Notes: generated by a model not told the origin, from the letters alone. DNA of 64,000 nt from Cryobacterium sp. PAMC25264 (GCF_019443325.1 NZ_CP080383.1:3906001-3970000); one strand, 5' to 3'. Positions 27,150 through 37,678 are shown, numbered from the stretch's first letter. Numbers and translations: made by a program.

Positions 27150-27240
27150 TTGACAACCGGTGGAATGTCGGTGGATAAGTACATAATTGTAATTCCCGCA
27201 TGTAGTGGCCGTTCCCATTGTGGATCACTAGATGTAGTAT
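27150..27240 (+). promoter_or_regulatory. nrd promoter region with tandem NrdR-like boxes and two near-DnaA boxes
   Basis: TTGACA at 27150-27155 is followed 18 bases later by GATAAG (27174-27179). Downstream lie TCACTAGATGTAGTAT (27225-27240), a good NrdR-box match, and a half-conserved partner ending ATGTAGTGG (27193-27208). They are exactly 32 bases apart, the spacing known for cooperative NrdR binding. Two one-mismatch DnaA boxes are at 27170-27178 (overlapping the -10) and 27219-27227. NrdR represses ribonucleotide reductase when dATP is plentiful. Confidence 0.7.
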
Positions 27241-27401
27241 TGAAGTCCAAGCAATCGCACAACGCCTGAAACTGAACTTCGCACCCCGCGGGTGCATTTC
27301 CACCGCATATTTCCACCACATTTCCATCACGTCTTCACCACGGTTTTTGCTCAGCTTTGCCCACGGTCCTGAACGACGAGAACGATACGAGAGGCCTCTC
27401 C

Positions 27402-27635
27402 ATGGCAATCACCGTTTACACCAAGCCGTCCTGCGTGCAGTGCACCGCCACCTACCGCGCCCTGGACAACAAGGGCATCGAGTACAACATCCTCGACCTG
27501 TCGGCCGACGAGAACGCACTCGAAGCCGTCAAGGCGCTCGGGTACCTGCAGGCGCCCGTCGTCATCACTGACGAGGACCACTGGTCGGGCTTCCGCCCCG
27601 ACAAGATCAACGAGCTCGCCGCCCGCCTGGCGTAG
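27402..27635 (+). CDS. nrdH: glutaredoxin-like NrdH redoxin
   Basis: A 77-residue thioredoxin-fold protein with redox motif CVQC at residues 11-14, the form typical of NrdH. It passes electrons from thioredoxin reductase to the class Ib ribonucleotide reductase. ATG 27402 is chosen over an upstream in-frame start because MAITVYTKPSC is the conserved N-terminus and AGAGG lies just upstream. It is the first gene of nrdHIEF, behind NrdR-like boxes. The family C-terminal WSGFRPDKI segment is present. Confidence 0.95.
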   Translation: MAITVYTKPSCVQCTATYRALDNKGIEYNILDLSADENALEAVKALGYLQAPVVITDEDHWSGFRPDKINELAARLA

Positions 27636-27713
27636 CGATCACCGCGCCTGGGGGGCGCCGCCCGCCGCATGCCCGATGAGGGCGTTCGCACAACTTGCAC
27701 GAAAAGGGGACCC

Positions 27714-28175
27714 ATGCTGCTTCAGGCTGATTCCACTCGCGAGTCCACCGCCGAGAGCGCCGGAAGCGCCGAGGTTGACATCATCTATTTCTCGAGCCTC
27801 TCCGGCAACACCAAACGGTTCGTCGAGAAGCTCGGGCGGCCTGCCGCTCGCATCCCGCTGTACCCCAAGGATGCGCCGCTCGTCGCCGAGCAGCCCTATG
27901 TGCTCGTCGTGCCCACCTATGGCGGCGGCATCGAGGGGTCTGCGGTACCCAAGCAGGTCATCCGTTTTCTGAACGACGAACGGAACCGCTCGCTCATCCG
28001 CGGCGTCATCGGCGCCGGGAACACAAATTTCGGTGAGGCCTACTGCCTCGCCGGGGACATCATCGCCCAGAAGTGCGGTGTGCCCCATCTGTATCGCTTT
28101 GAAGTATTCGGCACACCGGACGACGTAGCCACCGTTCACGAGGGATTGGAAGAATTTTGGAAGCAACAGCCGTGA
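27714..28175 (+). CDS. nrdI: NrdI flavodoxin-like protein
   Basis: A 153-residue FMN protein needed to activate the dimanganese cofactor of NrdF. The phosphate-binding loop [10 protein letters not shown] lies near residues 28-37, and the glycine-rich [15 protein letters not shown] segment follows near 70. ATG 27714 lies behind AAGGGGA; a 15-residue upstream extension is unsupported. Its TGA overlaps the likely nrdE start GTG as GTGA, so nrdI and nrdE are translationally coupled. The first ~20 residues (Ser/Thr/Glu-rich) are a lineage-specific extension. Confidence 0.93.
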   Translation: MLLQADSTRESTAESAGSAEVDIIYFSSLSGNTKRFVEKLGRPAARIPLYPKDAPLVAEQPYVLVVPTYGGGIEGSAVPKQVIRFLNDERNRSLIRGVIGAGNTNFGEAYCLAGDIIAQKCGVPHLYRFEVFGTPDDVATVHEGLEEFWKQQP

Positions 28176-30316
28176 AGGTCAGCCCGATCAGCCCGCCGTC
28201 AGGCCTGGACATGGACTATCACTCCCTGAACGCCATGCTCAACCTGTACGGACCGAGCGGGGAGATCCAGTTCGACAAGGACCGCGAGGCTGCCCGGGAG
28301 TTCTTCCTGCAGCACGTGAACCAGAACACGGTGTTCTTCCACTCCCTGCGCGAGCGCCTCGACTACCTGGTCGAGAAGGAGTACTACGAGAAGGCCGTTC
28401 TCGACATGTACAGCTTCGAGTTCATCACGCGCCTGAACGACCTCGCGTACTCGAAGAAGTTCCGCTTCCAGACCTTCCTCGGCGCGTTCAAGTACTACAC
28501 CTCGTACACGCTGAAGACTTTCGACGGCAAGCGTTACCTCGAGCGCTTCGAAGACCGCGTCGTCATGAGCGCTCTCGGTCTCGCCCAGGGCGACGAGAAG
28601 CTCGCTGTGGCCCTCGTCGAGGAGATCATCGCCGGCCGTTTCCAGCCTGCCACCCCCACCTTCCTCAACTCCGGCAAGGCCCAGCGCGGCGAGCTGGTCT
28701 CCTGCTTCCTGCTCCGCATCGAAGACAACATGGAGTCCATCTCCCGCGGCATCAACTCGTCGCTGCAGCTGTCCAAGCGCGGCGGCGGCGTGGCCCTGCT
28801 GCTCTCGAACATCCGTGAGTCCGGCGCCCCGATCAAGCAGATCGAGAACCAGTCCAGCGGCATCATCCCCGTGATGAAACTGCTCGAAGACTCCTTCAGC
28901 TACGCCAACCAGCTCGGTGCCCGCCAGGGTGCCGGTGCGGTGTACCTGCAGGCGCACCACCCCGACATCATGCGCTTCCTCGACACCAAGCGCGAGAACG
29001 CCGACGAGAAGATCCGCATCAAGACCCTCTCCCTCGGTGTGGTCATCCCCGACATCACCTTCGAGCTGGCCAAGAACAACGAGGACATGTACCTGTTCTC
29101 CCCGTACGACGTCGAGCGCGTCTACGGTGTTCCGTTCGCCGACATCTCGGTCACCGAGAAGTACCACGAGATGGTCGACGACCCGCGCATCAAGAAGTCC
29201 AAGATGAAGGCGCGTGACTTCTTCCAGACGCTCGCCGAGATCCAGTTCGAGTCCGGCTACCCGTACATCATGTTCGAAGACACCGTGAACGAGGCGAACC
29301 CCATCCAGGGCCGCGTCAACATGTCGAACCTGTGCTCGGAGATCCTCCAGGTCAACACCCCGACCACGTACAACGAGGACCTCTCCTACGACACCATCGG
29401 CAAGGACATCTCCTGCAACCTGGGCTCGATGAACATCGCGCTGGCCATGGATGCGCCCGACTTCGGCCGGGTCGTCGACACCGCCATCCGGGGCCTGAGC
29501 GCCGTCTCCGACCAGAGCCACATCGCGTCGGTGCGCTCGATCGAGAGCGGTAACGACAAGTCGCACGCTATCGGCCTGGGCCAGATGAACCTGCACGGCT
29601 ACCTCGCCCGTGAGCGGGTGTACTACGGCAGCGAAGAGGGCATCGACTTCACCAACATCTACTTCTACACGGTGCTGTTCCACGCCCTGCGCGCCTCGAA
29701 CAAGATCGCCATCGAGCGCGGCGTCACGTTCGAGGGGTTCGAGAACTCCACCTACGCCTCTGGCACCTTCTTCGACAAGTACACCGACCAGGTCTGGGAG
29801 CCGGCCACCGCCCGCGGCGCCGAGCTGTTCGCGAACTCCAACGTCGAGATCCCCACGCAGGCCGACTGGGCCGAGCTCAAGGCATCCGTCATGGAACACG
29901 GCATCTACAACCAGAACCTGCAGGCCGTGCCGCCGACCGGGTCGATCTCGTACATCAACAACTCGACAGCGTCGATCCACCCGATCGCCTCGAAGATCGA
30001 GATCCGCAAGGAAGGCAAGCTCGGCCGCGTCTACTACCCGGCGCCGTTCATGACGAACGACAACACCGAGTTCTACCAGGATGCCTACGAAATCGGCTAC
30101 GAGAAGGTCATCGACACCTACGCCGCCGCCACCCAGCACGTGGACCAGGGCCTCTCACTGACGCTGTTCTTCAAGGACACCGCCACGACCCGCGACATCA
30201 ACCGCGCGCAGATCTACGCGTGGAAAAAGGGCATCAAGACGATCTACTACATCCGTCTGCGCCAGATGGCCCTCGAGGGCACGGAGGTCGAGGGTTGCGT
30301 TTCCTGTGCGTTATGA
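28172..30316 (+). CDS. nrdE: class Ib ribonucleoside-diphosphate reductase alpha subunit
   Basis: A 714-residue catalytic subunit that reduces ribonucleoside diphosphates to deoxynucleotides. It lacks an ATP-cone at the N-terminus, as expected for NrdE. Active-site region NLCSEI contains a redox Cys, paired with the Cys in [10 protein letters not shown]. The C-terminal EGCVSCAL carries the shuttle cysteines re-reduced by NrdH. GTG 28172 overlaps nrdI by four bases behind GGAAG; TTG 28157 is also open but less likely. The 63-base gap to nrdF suggests one operon. This is the aerobic Mn/Fe-type enzyme typical of actinobacteria. Confidence 0.95.
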   Translation: MKVSPISPPSGLDMDYHSLNAMLNLYGPSGEIQFDKDREAAREFFLQHVNQNTVFFHSLRERLDYLVEKEYYEKAVLDMYSFEFITRLNDLAYSKKFRFQTFLGAFKYYTSYTLKTFDGKRYLERFEDRVVMSALGLAQGDEKLAVALVEEIIAGRFQPATPTFLNSGKAQRGELVSCFLLRIEDNMESISRGINSSLQLSKRGGGVALLLSNIRESGAPIKQIENQSSGIIPVMKLLEDSFSYANQLGARQGAGAVYLQAHHPDIMRFLDTKRENADEKIRIKTLSLGVVIPDITFELAKNNEDMYLFSPYDVERVYGVPFADISVTEKYHEMVDDPRIKKSKMKARDFFQTLAEIQFESGYPYIMFEDTVNEANPIQGRVNMSNLCSEILQVNTPTTYNEDLSYDTIGKDISCNLGSMNIALAMDAPDFGRVVDTAIRGLSAVSDQSHIASVRSIESGNDKSHAIGLGQMNLHGYLARERVYYGSEEGIDFTNIYFYTVLFHALRASNKIAIERGVTFEGFENSTYASGTFFDKYTDQVWEPATARGAELFANSNVEIPTQADWAELKASVMEHGIYNQNLQAVPPTGSISYINNSTASIHPIASKIEIRKEGKLGRVYYPAPFMTNDNTEFYQDAYEIGYEKVIDTYAAATQHVDQGLSLTLFFKDTATTRDINRAQIYAWKKGIKTIYYIRLRQMALEGTEVEGCVSCAL

Positions 30317-30367
30317 GTGAGTTTGCTGTGAGCGCCACTAGTACCACCCCTTCTGTGACTGGCCTAA

Positions 30368-31354
<987 letters not shown>

Positions 31355-31390
31355 CCCCGACTTCTGTCTGAGCGCAGTCCGTTTCGGAAG

Positions 31391-31424
31391 AAAGCACCCT
31401 CGATCACATGATCGAGGGTGCTTT
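31391..31424. terminator. bidirectional rho-independent terminator
   Basis: Arms AAAGCACCCTCGATCA and complement (16 perfect pairs, two-base loop) end in a T-run on the plus strand (CTTTTTG) and an A-run before it, so it works in both directions. It separates nrdF from the convergent permease gene, whose last codons lie inside it. Confidence 0.92.
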
Positions 31425-33194
31425 TTGCCGTAATGAGTGGCGGATGCCCCGCCGCTGCCACGAGACGCGGAGGAGGGTGGACCAGTCGTGGGAGGCGAGG
31501 GAGACGGCCAGCACGGACGCGAGAACCAGAGCCCCGGCCGGGGCCAGGACCGCCCACGGGGCACGCTCGGCGTAGCCGCTGCCCTCGGCGAGGATGAGCC
31601 CCCACTCCGGCGTGGGCTGGTCGCTGCCCAGGCCGAGGAAGCCCAGGGCCGCGAGGGTGAGCGCGATGCCGGGCAGACGCAGCATCGCGTGCCGGAAGAC
31701 CGGCCCCACGACGGCGGGGAGAATGAACCGGAGCATGGTGCGCCTGCGCCCCACTCCGAGGACGGGCAGGATGCGAATGTGCGGTTGGGCCTTCGCCTCG
31801 GTGACGAGGGCCCCGGTGTGCGCAGCCAGGGGCGCCCAGCTCACCAGGGCCACCGCGATCGCGGCGCCCTCGATCGATGGACCCCAGAGTGCGGTCACGA
31901 TGATGCCGGCCAGAATGGGTGGGGCGGCGTTGGCTACCTCGAGCGGGCCGATGGAGGCGTTCGGGAACAGCCCGATGACGATGCCAAGCACCAGGCAGAC
32001 CAGCACGACCAGGAGGGCCACGCCGATAGTGGTGAGGGCGCCATGGCCGACTCGCCCGAGCAGGTCGCGACCGCTGGCGTCCGCACCGAACGGCAGAGCC
32101 CAGGACGGGCTCTGCAGCCGCTGGTGCGCTGAGGTGAAGGGGTCGCGGAAGAGTCCGGCGACGACGATCACGGCGAGCAGCGTCGCCGATACCACCGGCA
32201 CCGTGAGGTCGCGGGGTCTGGAGGGCACACGGGCGTCCGGCACCGGCAGGGAGCCGAGGCGGAGGGCGGGGCCGAGCAGGAGGCGTCGGCCGAGCGCCAC
32301 CGCGAGCCCCACGATCACGGCCACGACGAGCAGCGCGAGGATGCCGGCCTGCAGGGCCGGGATGTCCTGGCTGCTCGCGGCCCCGAGGGTGGCGCGGCCG
32401 AGGCCGGGGATCGCGAAAATCTGCTCCGCCGCCACCGCGCCACCGGTGAGCCCGATGAGCACCAGACCGATCTGGCTGAGTACCGACGGGAGCGCCCGCC
32501 GCAGCACCGCGACAACCGTGCGTGCACGTGAGAGCCCCGCCATGGCCCAGGTGGACACCCACCGTTCGGCGAAGGTGGCGGTGATCGCGTCCGACAACAG
32601 CCGGCCGATCAGGCCGCCGGCCGGGATGCCGAGCGAGAGGGCAGGCAAGACCGCGTACTCCCGGCCGGCCCAACCGTAGGGCGGGAACCAGCCCAACCAC
32701 ACCGCGCAGACGATGAGCAAGGTCGACGCGAGCAAGAACTCCGGCAGGGCGGTGAAGGTGGCCCCCACGACCCCCGAACCGCGAGTGGGTCGCCCCCGCA
32801 TCCCCGCGCCCAGGGCGGGCATGCAGAGCACGACGGCGATGATGATCGCGACGATGATCGCGAATCCCATCAGCGTCACCGAGACGCCGAGGGCGCTCAG
32901 CGTGCCCGGCAGCACCGGTCGGTTGCTGATCCAGGACGTGCCCAGGTCGCCGCGGAAGATCCCGGCGACCCAGTCGACGAAGACAACGACCGGTCCGCGG
33001 TCGAGGCCGAGTTCCGTGCGCACAGCCGCCAGGGCTTGGGGGGTCGCCTCCAGATCGGCATACCGCGCGCGCAGGATCGTGTACTCGGGGCTCCGCCCGC
33101 TCAGCCAGGGCAGCATGCCCACCAGGAGCACCACCGCCGAGATCGCCGCTATGCGGGAGAGCGCGACGAGGGTGGCGGCCCACCCGCGAATCAC
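31404..33194 (-). CDS. fused peptide/nickel-type ABC permease (DppB-DppC fusion)
   Basis: At 596 residues this is about twice the length of a single permease. The N-terminal half (1-~300) has DppB/NikB features: LGLDRGPVVVFVDWVAGIFRGDLG and an AAEQIFAIPGLGRATLGA loop. The C-terminal half (~320-596) starts with DppC-like sequence: WALPFGADASGRDLLGRV and ALGFLGLGSDQPTPEWG. One gene thus encodes both channel subunits. GTG 33194 overlaps the binding-protein stop by four bases (GTGA). It is the last gene of a five-gene operon behind a Fur/Zur-like box, so the cargo may be a chelated metal or a peptide. Confidence 0.88.
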   Translation of the reverse strand: MIRGWAATLVALSRIAAISAVVLLVGMLPWLSGRSPEYTILRARYADLEATPQALAAVRTELGLDRGPVVVFVDWVAGIFRGDLGTSWISNRPVLPGTLSALGVSVTLMGFAIIVAIIIAVVLCMPALGAGMRGRPTRGSGVVGATFTALPEFLLASTLLIVCAVWLGWFPPYGWAGREYAVLPALSLGIPAGGLIGRLLSDAITATFAERWVSTWAMAGLSRARTVVAVLRRALPSVLSQIGLVLIGLTGGAVAAEQIFAIPGLGRATLGAASSQDIPALQAGILALLVVAVIVGLAVALGRRLLLGPALRLGSLPVPDARVPSRPRDLTVPVVSATLLAVIVVAGLFRDPFTSAHQRLQSPSWALPFGADASGRDLLGRVGHGALTTIGVALLVVLVCLVLGIVIGLFPNASIGPLEVANAAPPILAGIIVTALWGPSIEGAAIAVALVSWAPLAAHTGALVTEAKAQPHIRILPVLGVGRRRTMLRFILPAVVGPVFRHAMLRLPGIALTLAALGFLGLGSDQPTPEWGLILAEGSGYAERAPWAVLAPAGALVLASVLAVSLASHDWSTLLRVSWQRRGIRHSLRQKAPSIM

Positions 33195-34714
33195 TCGCGG
33201 TCCACGCTGGTCTTGTTGGTGATCAGCGTGCGTTCGCGGGGGTCCCGCGCCGCGTTGGTGACGCCGGCGGCCTCACCCTGGATCACACGCTCGTGCAGCA
33301 TCGGGATGGCGGCATCGGCGGCGAGGATGAGCGCTTCGGCGTGCAGGATCGCCTCGCGACGGTCTTCGCCGGCCGGTAGTTCACCGGCGGCGGTGATCGC
33401 GGCGTCAACGGCCGGGTCGCAGAACTGCGAGATGTTGAACGAGCCGTCGCAGGCGAAGTCGCTGTACAGGTAGGCAACGGGGTCGCCGGAGTCGAGGACC
33501 GTGGCGCGGGAGAGGATGAAGGCGTCGAAGGCACCGTTCAGGGCATCGGCCTCGATGTACTGGTATTCCCGTACGTCCTGGGTCACGACGAACCCGGCGG
33601 CCTCGAGCTGCTGCTCGATGAGCACGGCCACCTCGGGCAGTTCGGCCCGGTCGGTGAACGTGCCGAGACTGATCGGCACGCCGTCGACCTGGGCTGCGGG
33701 CGCGCGGGTGCTGAGGGCATCCGTGTAGGTCTCGTCGTCACGGAGGTCGGCGGCCCAGTCGATGGCCGGCCCGAGCAGCCCGGCGGCTTCATCGGCGCGG
33801 GACTCGTAGACGAGCTCCACGATCGCCGCGCGGTCGATGGCGTCGCGGGCGGCGGCGCGCACGGCCGGGTCGCTGAACGGCCCAGTCTCGGTGTTCAGGT
33901 AAAGCGTGTTGGTGCGGGGCATTGGCACCTCGTAGATCAGGTCCTCGTCGATCTGCGCGGCCTGGCCCACCGGGATCGCCTCGACGATGTCGGCCGTGCC
34001 GGTGCGAAGCGCCGCAGCCCTGGCGGTGCCGTCGGGCACGAACTCCACGTCGATGCCGCTGGAGACGGCCCTCTCGCCCCAGTAATCGTCGTACCGGTCC
34101 AGGGTGGCCGAGGAGGTGCCGTTCACGGCGACGAGTTCGAACGGACCGGTGCCGGTGCCGATCGGGTCGACGACGCCGTCGCTGCCGTACGCCGAGGCGG
34201 CGAGGATGGCCAGCTGCGGGCTGGACAGGCGCTGCGCGATCAACGGATCGGGGGCATCCGTGCCGACGAGCACCGAATCACCGTCGGCGGTGGCCGTGAG
34301 TTCCACGCCATCGAGGATGCGCGGCTTGGGGCTGGCGGTGCTGGCGGCGGTCAACGAGGCCGCGACCTGCTCGGCCGTCAGCGCGGTGCCGTCGTGGAAG
34401 GTCACATCCTTTCGCACGTCGAACTCCCAGGTGAGGTCGCCGACCTGGGTCCACCCGGTGGCCAGTGCCGCCTGCGGGTCGCCGAGCGCATCCAACGTCA
34501 CCAGGGTCTCGGCGGTGCTCCACCGGGACAGCTTGAAGGCATCATCGCTGAGCGGGGACAGCCCGGATCGGGGCGGCTGAAGCATGGCGAGGCTGATGCG
34601 GCTGTCAGTGCCCTGGGCCTGCGGGGCACCGGCGGAGAAGCAGCCGGTGAGGGCTACGGCCAGGCCAGCAGCCACTGCGGTGGCGGCCAATGGGCGGATC
34701 GATCTGTGAGTCAT
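33191..34714 (-). CDS. peptide/nickel/metallophore ABC transporter binding lipoprotein (family 5)
   Basis: A 507-residue lipoprotein with lipobox ending at C25 (VALTGC) and the family-5 solute-binding fold (DLTWEFDVRKDVTFHDGTALTAEQVAAS near residue 105; GTGTGPFELV near 205). The family binds peptides, nickel chelates or opine metallophores such as staphylopine. ATG 34714 is the start; a much longer open frame upstream is only the shadow of the MFS gene. It lies eight bases after the MFS stop and overlaps the fused permease gene. A metal-chelate ligand is inferred from the Fur/Zur-like box and neighbours. Confidence 0.87.
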   Translation of the reverse strand: MTHRSIRPLAATAVAAGLAVALTGCFSAGAPQAQGTDSRISLAMLQPPRSGLSPLSDDAFKLSRWSTAETLVTLDALGDPQAALATGWTQVGDLTWEFDVRKDVTFHDGTALTAEQVAASLTAASTASPKPRILDGVELTATADGDSVLVGTDAPDPLIAQRLSSPQLAILAASAYGSDGVVDPIGTGTGPFELVAVNGTSSATLDRYDDYWGERAVSSGIDVEFVPDGTARAAALRTGTADIVEAIPVGQAAQIDEDLIYEVPMPRTNTLYLNTETGPFSDPAVRAAARDAIDRAAIVELVYESRADEAAGLLGPAIDWAADLRDDETYTDALSTRAPAAQVDGVPISLGTFTDRAELPEVAVLIEQQLEAAGFVVTQDVREYQYIEADALNGAFDAFILSRATVLDSGDPVAYLYSDFACDGSFNISQFCDPAVDAAITAAGELPAGEDRREAILHAEALILAADAAIPMLHERVIQGEAAGVTNAARDPRERTLITNKTSVDRE

Positions 34715-34722
34715 GGGTCCTC

Positions 34723-35967
34723 TTAGCTGTGGTGGGGGTGAATCGGAAGAAATCGGGGCAGGGTGAGGCCGCTCACCAGCGCGAGCCCGGCGAGCAGGCC
34801 CCAGCCCACGGCGGGGGAGCTGTCGAACAACGAGCCGAGCAGCACGCTGCCGAGCAGCACCGCCACGCCGCCGCAGGTGGCGAGCAGGCCGTAGAAGGAA
34901 CCCAGCCGGGCGCCGCCGGCGAAGAGCGGCACGAGGTCCAGGGCCACGGGGAGCACGAGCATGTGCCCGAGGGCGAGGCAGGTCACCAGCGCCGCGGCGG
35001 GCAGGGTGTCTAGGACGCTGCCGGTGAGCGGCATGCTGCCGGCGGCGCCGACCGCGAGGAACCCGACCGCCATGACGGTGAATCCGGCCGCCAGCGCACG
35101 GGCTGCGCCGACGCGGCGGGCCAGGGCGGCGACCGGCCACTGTAGCGCCACGGTGAGCAGCGACACCAGGAGGAAGAGCGCGCCGAGGGTGCCGGTGCCA
35201 CCGTCGGTGCGTTCTACCTCGAAGGACAGACCGAGGTAGAGCTGGTTGTACGCGAGCAGGTTGATGCTGGAGAGAGCCGCGAAGACGACAAATCGCCGAT
35301 TGCGGATGCTTGCCCACGGGTCGGCGGGCTCCGGCGCGGCCCGGTCGGCGGCGGAGCCCTGCTCGGTGTGCGGCTGCTCGGCGGGGATGAGTCGCCACAG
35401 CACAATGCCGACGACCGTGAACACGGCGGCACCGGCCAGCACCGCGGCGGAGAAACTCAGGCCAAGCAGCAGGGCGCCGGCGACGGGACCGACCGCTGCG
35501 CCGAGCTCGCCCACGACGATCAGCGCGGCGAACAGCGAGGGCCGGCCGGCGGGCCGGGTCGGGCGGGTACGCGCATCCGCGGCGGCGACCAGGGTCTCCA
35601 GCGCCGGCGAGAACAGGGCGCCGCCGAGGCCGGTGAGCACGGCGCCGGCCAGGAATCCGGCGAACCCGTCGGCGGACGCCAGCAGGAGGTAGCCGGCCAC
35701 GCGGACCGCGCAGCCGAGGGCGATCAGGGCCCGCGCACCGAAGCGATCGGTCAGGATCCCACCGGCCAGGAACAGGCCCTGCTGGAAGAAGGTGCGGGCG
35801 CCGAGCACCAGGCCGATCGCGGTTCCGCTGAGCAGGAAATCGGTGCGCATGGTCGACGCAAGAAAGGGGATGACGGCGTAGAAGCCGAGATTGAAGATCA
35901 ACTGGCTCACCAGGAGCGTCGAGGCGTGCGGAGCCCCGGGGGTGCGCAGCAGGGTTGCCGAGGTCAT
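34723..35967 (-). CDS. MFS transporter inside the ABC operon, possible exporter
   Basis: A 414-residue major-facilitator protein with about twelve hydrophobic segments. The loop-2 motif GGILTDRFGARALI (near residue 71) is typical of drug/proton antiporters. ATG 35967 overlaps the stop of the upstream ATPase gene (ATGA). A proton-driven exporter embedded in a binding-protein-dependent import operon is the layout of staphylopine-type systems, where CntE exports the metallophore and CntABCDF re-imports the metal complex. No metallophore synthase is visible in this window, so substrate and direction remain inference. Confidence 0.8.
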   Translation of the reverse strand: MTSATLLRTPGAPHASTLLVSQLIFNLGFYAVIPFLASTMRTDFLLSGTAIGLVLGARTFFQQGLFLAGGILTDRFGARALIALGCAVRVAGYLLLASADGFAGFLAGAVLTGLGGALFSPALETLVAAADARTRPTRPAGRPSLFAALIVVGELGAAVGPVAGALLLGLSFSAAVLAGAAVFTVVGIVLWRLIPAEQPHTEQGSAADRAAPEPADPWASIRNRRFVVFAALSSINLLAYNQLYLGLSFEVERTDGGTGTLGALFLLVSLLTVALQWPVAALARRVGAARALAAGFTVMAVGFLAVGAAGSMPLTGSVLDTLPAAALVTCLALGHMLVLPVALDLVPLFAGGARLGSFYGLLATCGGVAVLLGSVLLGSLFDSSPAVGWGLLAGLALVSGLTLPRFLPIHPHHS

Positions 35968-36755
35968 GCCGCGGGCCCCTCGGCGAGCCGGGGAATGGCG
36001 TCCACGAGCTCCCGGGTGGCCGGATGCCGGGGATCGCTGAGCAGACGGCTGGTGGCCCCGTCCTCCACGATGCGTCCGTTGGCGAGCACCACGCTGCGCC
36101 GGCACAGGCGCACGACGGCATCCAGGTCGTGGGAGACGAAGACCAGTCCGAGCGAGCGGTGCTCGGCGAGACCGGCCAGCAGCTCGATGACGTGGTTGCG
36201 GAGCGGCAGATCTAGGCCGCTGATCGGCTCGTCGGCGAGCAGAAAATCCGGCGCGGTCACGATGGCGCGCGCAATGGCCACCCGCTGCGCCTGCCCGCCG
36301 GAGAGTTCTCGGGGGCGTCTGCCGGCCAGGGCGGAGACCAGGCCGACATCGTCCAGCGCCGCGGCGACCAGGGTGCGGTGATCGCCGGCCGCCCCCAGGC
36401 GCTTGAGCGGCTCAGCCACCGACTGGGCCACGGTCATCCGTGGGTCCAGGCTCGCGGCCGGGTCCTGGGGAACGTACTGCACCCGGCGCCGGTACCAGCG
36501 GAGCGACCGGGCACTGCCCGAGGTCACCTCGCGCTCGCCGAGATGAACCCGGCCTTCGTCGGGGCGGGTCAGGGCGAGCAGCGTGGTCAGCAGGGTGGAC
36601 TTGCCCGACCCGGACCGACCGACGATCCCGACGGTCTCACCGCGCGAGACCTGAAAACTCACGTCGACCAGGGCTGGGGCCTGGTCGGGGGAGAGGGGCT
36701 GGCGGGATCGCGGGTAGCGGTGGGTCAGCCCGACGGCGCCCAGCACGTCGGTCAC
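35964..36755 (-). CDS. ABC transporter ATPase (DppF/OppF type)
   Basis: A 263-residue ATPase with Walker A GRSGSGKST, signature LSGGQAQRV and FLLADEPISGLD, and switch-H region VFVSHDLD. GTG 36755 overlaps the stop of the preceding ATPase gene by four bases; the open frame upstream of it lacks conserved sequence. It lacks most of the oligopeptide C-terminal extension, so it is shorter than many DppF proteins. It forms a heterodimer with the next ATPase to drive the fused permease. Confidence 0.88.
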   Translation of the reverse strand: MTDVLGAVGLTHRYPRSRQPLSPDQAPALVDVSFQVSRGETVGIVGRSGSGKSTLLTTLLALTRPDEGRVHLGEREVTSGSARSLRWYRRRVQYVPQDPAASLDPRMTVAQSVAEPLKRLGAAGDHRTLVAAALDDVGLVSALAGRRPRELSGGQAQRVAIARAIVTAPDFLLADEPISGLDLPLRNHVIELLAGLAEHRSLGLVFVSHDLDAVVRLCRRSVVLANGRIVEDGATSRLLSDPRHPATRELVDAIPRLAEGPAA

Positions 36756-37549
36756 CGCGCGACTCCGCTCGTGGCCCGGGCCGGCGATGCCGCGGCCACC
36801 AGTGCGCGCGAGTACGGATGCTGCGGTCGGCTGATCAGGTCGGCCATCGTCGCTGACTCCACAAGACGCCCGCGCTCCAGAACCAGCGCGCGATCGCACA
36901 GCGACGCGGCCACCGCCAGGTCGTGGGTGATGAACAGGATTGCCGCCGAGGAGACGCGTGCGTAGTCGCGGAGGACCTCCACGACCCTGGCCTGGTTGAC
37001 GACGTCGAGAGCCGTGGTCGGCTCGTCGGCGATCAGCAGCTTGGCTCGGCAGAGCAGGGCGAGCGCGATGCAGACGCGCTGGCGTTGGCCACCGGAGAGC
37101 TCGGCGGGATATCCTCGCAGGGTGCGCTCGGGGTCATCGATCCCCACCGAGGTCAGCAGGTCGACCACCGTGCGTCGTGCGTCTCGCACTGTGGACCCGC
37201 CGCTGGTGCGCCGGGCCTCCGCGCGCAAAACGGCGATCAGCTGGCCGCCCACGGTCACCAGCGGGTTCAACGCCGACAGTGAGTCCTGGTAGATCGCCGC
37301 AACGCTCCCGCCGCGGCCCCGCCCGAAACCTGACTCGTGGGGCGAACCGAACAGGGAGATCTCACCGGTGACGGCGAGGCCAGGGGCAAGGGAGCCGAGG
37401 ATGGTCGCGGCGGTCAGGGACTTGCCGGAGCCGGAGGCGCCCAGCAGGGCGACTCGTTCGCCGGGGGCCACCTGAAAACTCAGGTTGTTCACGAGGGGCT
37501 CGGCGCCGACCGTGACGGACAAGCTCTTCACTGCTAGTGCGGGATACAC
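36752..37549 (-). CDS. ABC transporter ATPase (DppD/OppD type), first gene of the operon
   Basis: A 265-residue ATPase with Walker A GASGSGKSL, signature LSGGQRQRV, LLIADEPTTALD and FITHDLAV. GTG 37549 is the first start after the Fur/Zur-like box. All five genes (this ATPase, second ATPase, MFS, binding protein, fused permease) overlap or nearly touch, which indicates strict translational coupling. A nickel/peptide or metallophore importer is indicated by family; zinc is suggested by the neighbouring COG0523 genes. Confidence 0.88.
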   Translation of the reverse strand: MYPALAVKSLSVTVGAEPLVNNLSFQVAPGERVALLGASGSGKSLTAATILGSLAPGLAVTGEISLFGSPHESGFGRGRGGSVAAIYQDSLSALNPLVTVGGQLIAVLRAEARRTSGGSTVRDARRTVVDLLTSVGIDDPERTLRGYPAELSGGQRQRVCIALALLCRAKLLIADEPTTALDVVNQARVVEVLRDYARVSSAAILFITHDLAVAASLCDRALVLERGRLVESATMADLISRPQHPYSRALVAAASPARATSGVAR

Positions 37550-37603
37550 GTGGACTTCCGTTCAGGGTGTTCCGCTTGCTCAGAACGACACGCATCACGT
37601 TAC

Positions 37604-37618
37604 TGATAAGCGTTATCA
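37604..37618. promoter_or_regulatory. Fur/Zur-family operator candidate upstream of the ABC-MFS operon
   Basis: TGATAA-GCG-TTATCA is a perfect 15-base palindrome, extended on one side by another TTATCA (37618-37623 region). It lies 55 bases before the first ATPase start and resembles actinobacterial Zur boxes (TGA-rich dyads). It also sits close to the end of the convergent-side GTPase operon, itself preceded by a second box at 40251. Confidence 0.6.
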
Positions 37619-37678
37619 TTATCAAATTGGAGAGGTTGGCGCACTAGTTCTCCTCGGCACGGGAAGGTCGGCTCCGGT

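Noticed and set aside
28199..30139. 646-codon minus-strand open frame
   Set aside because: Shadow of nrdE; the translation is Val/Leu/Asp-rich without domain features.
34715..36121. Upstream extension of the binding-protein frame (976 codons in total)
   Set aside because: The real lipoprotein begins with a signal peptide at 34714; the upstream part lies in another frame of the MFS and ATPase genes.
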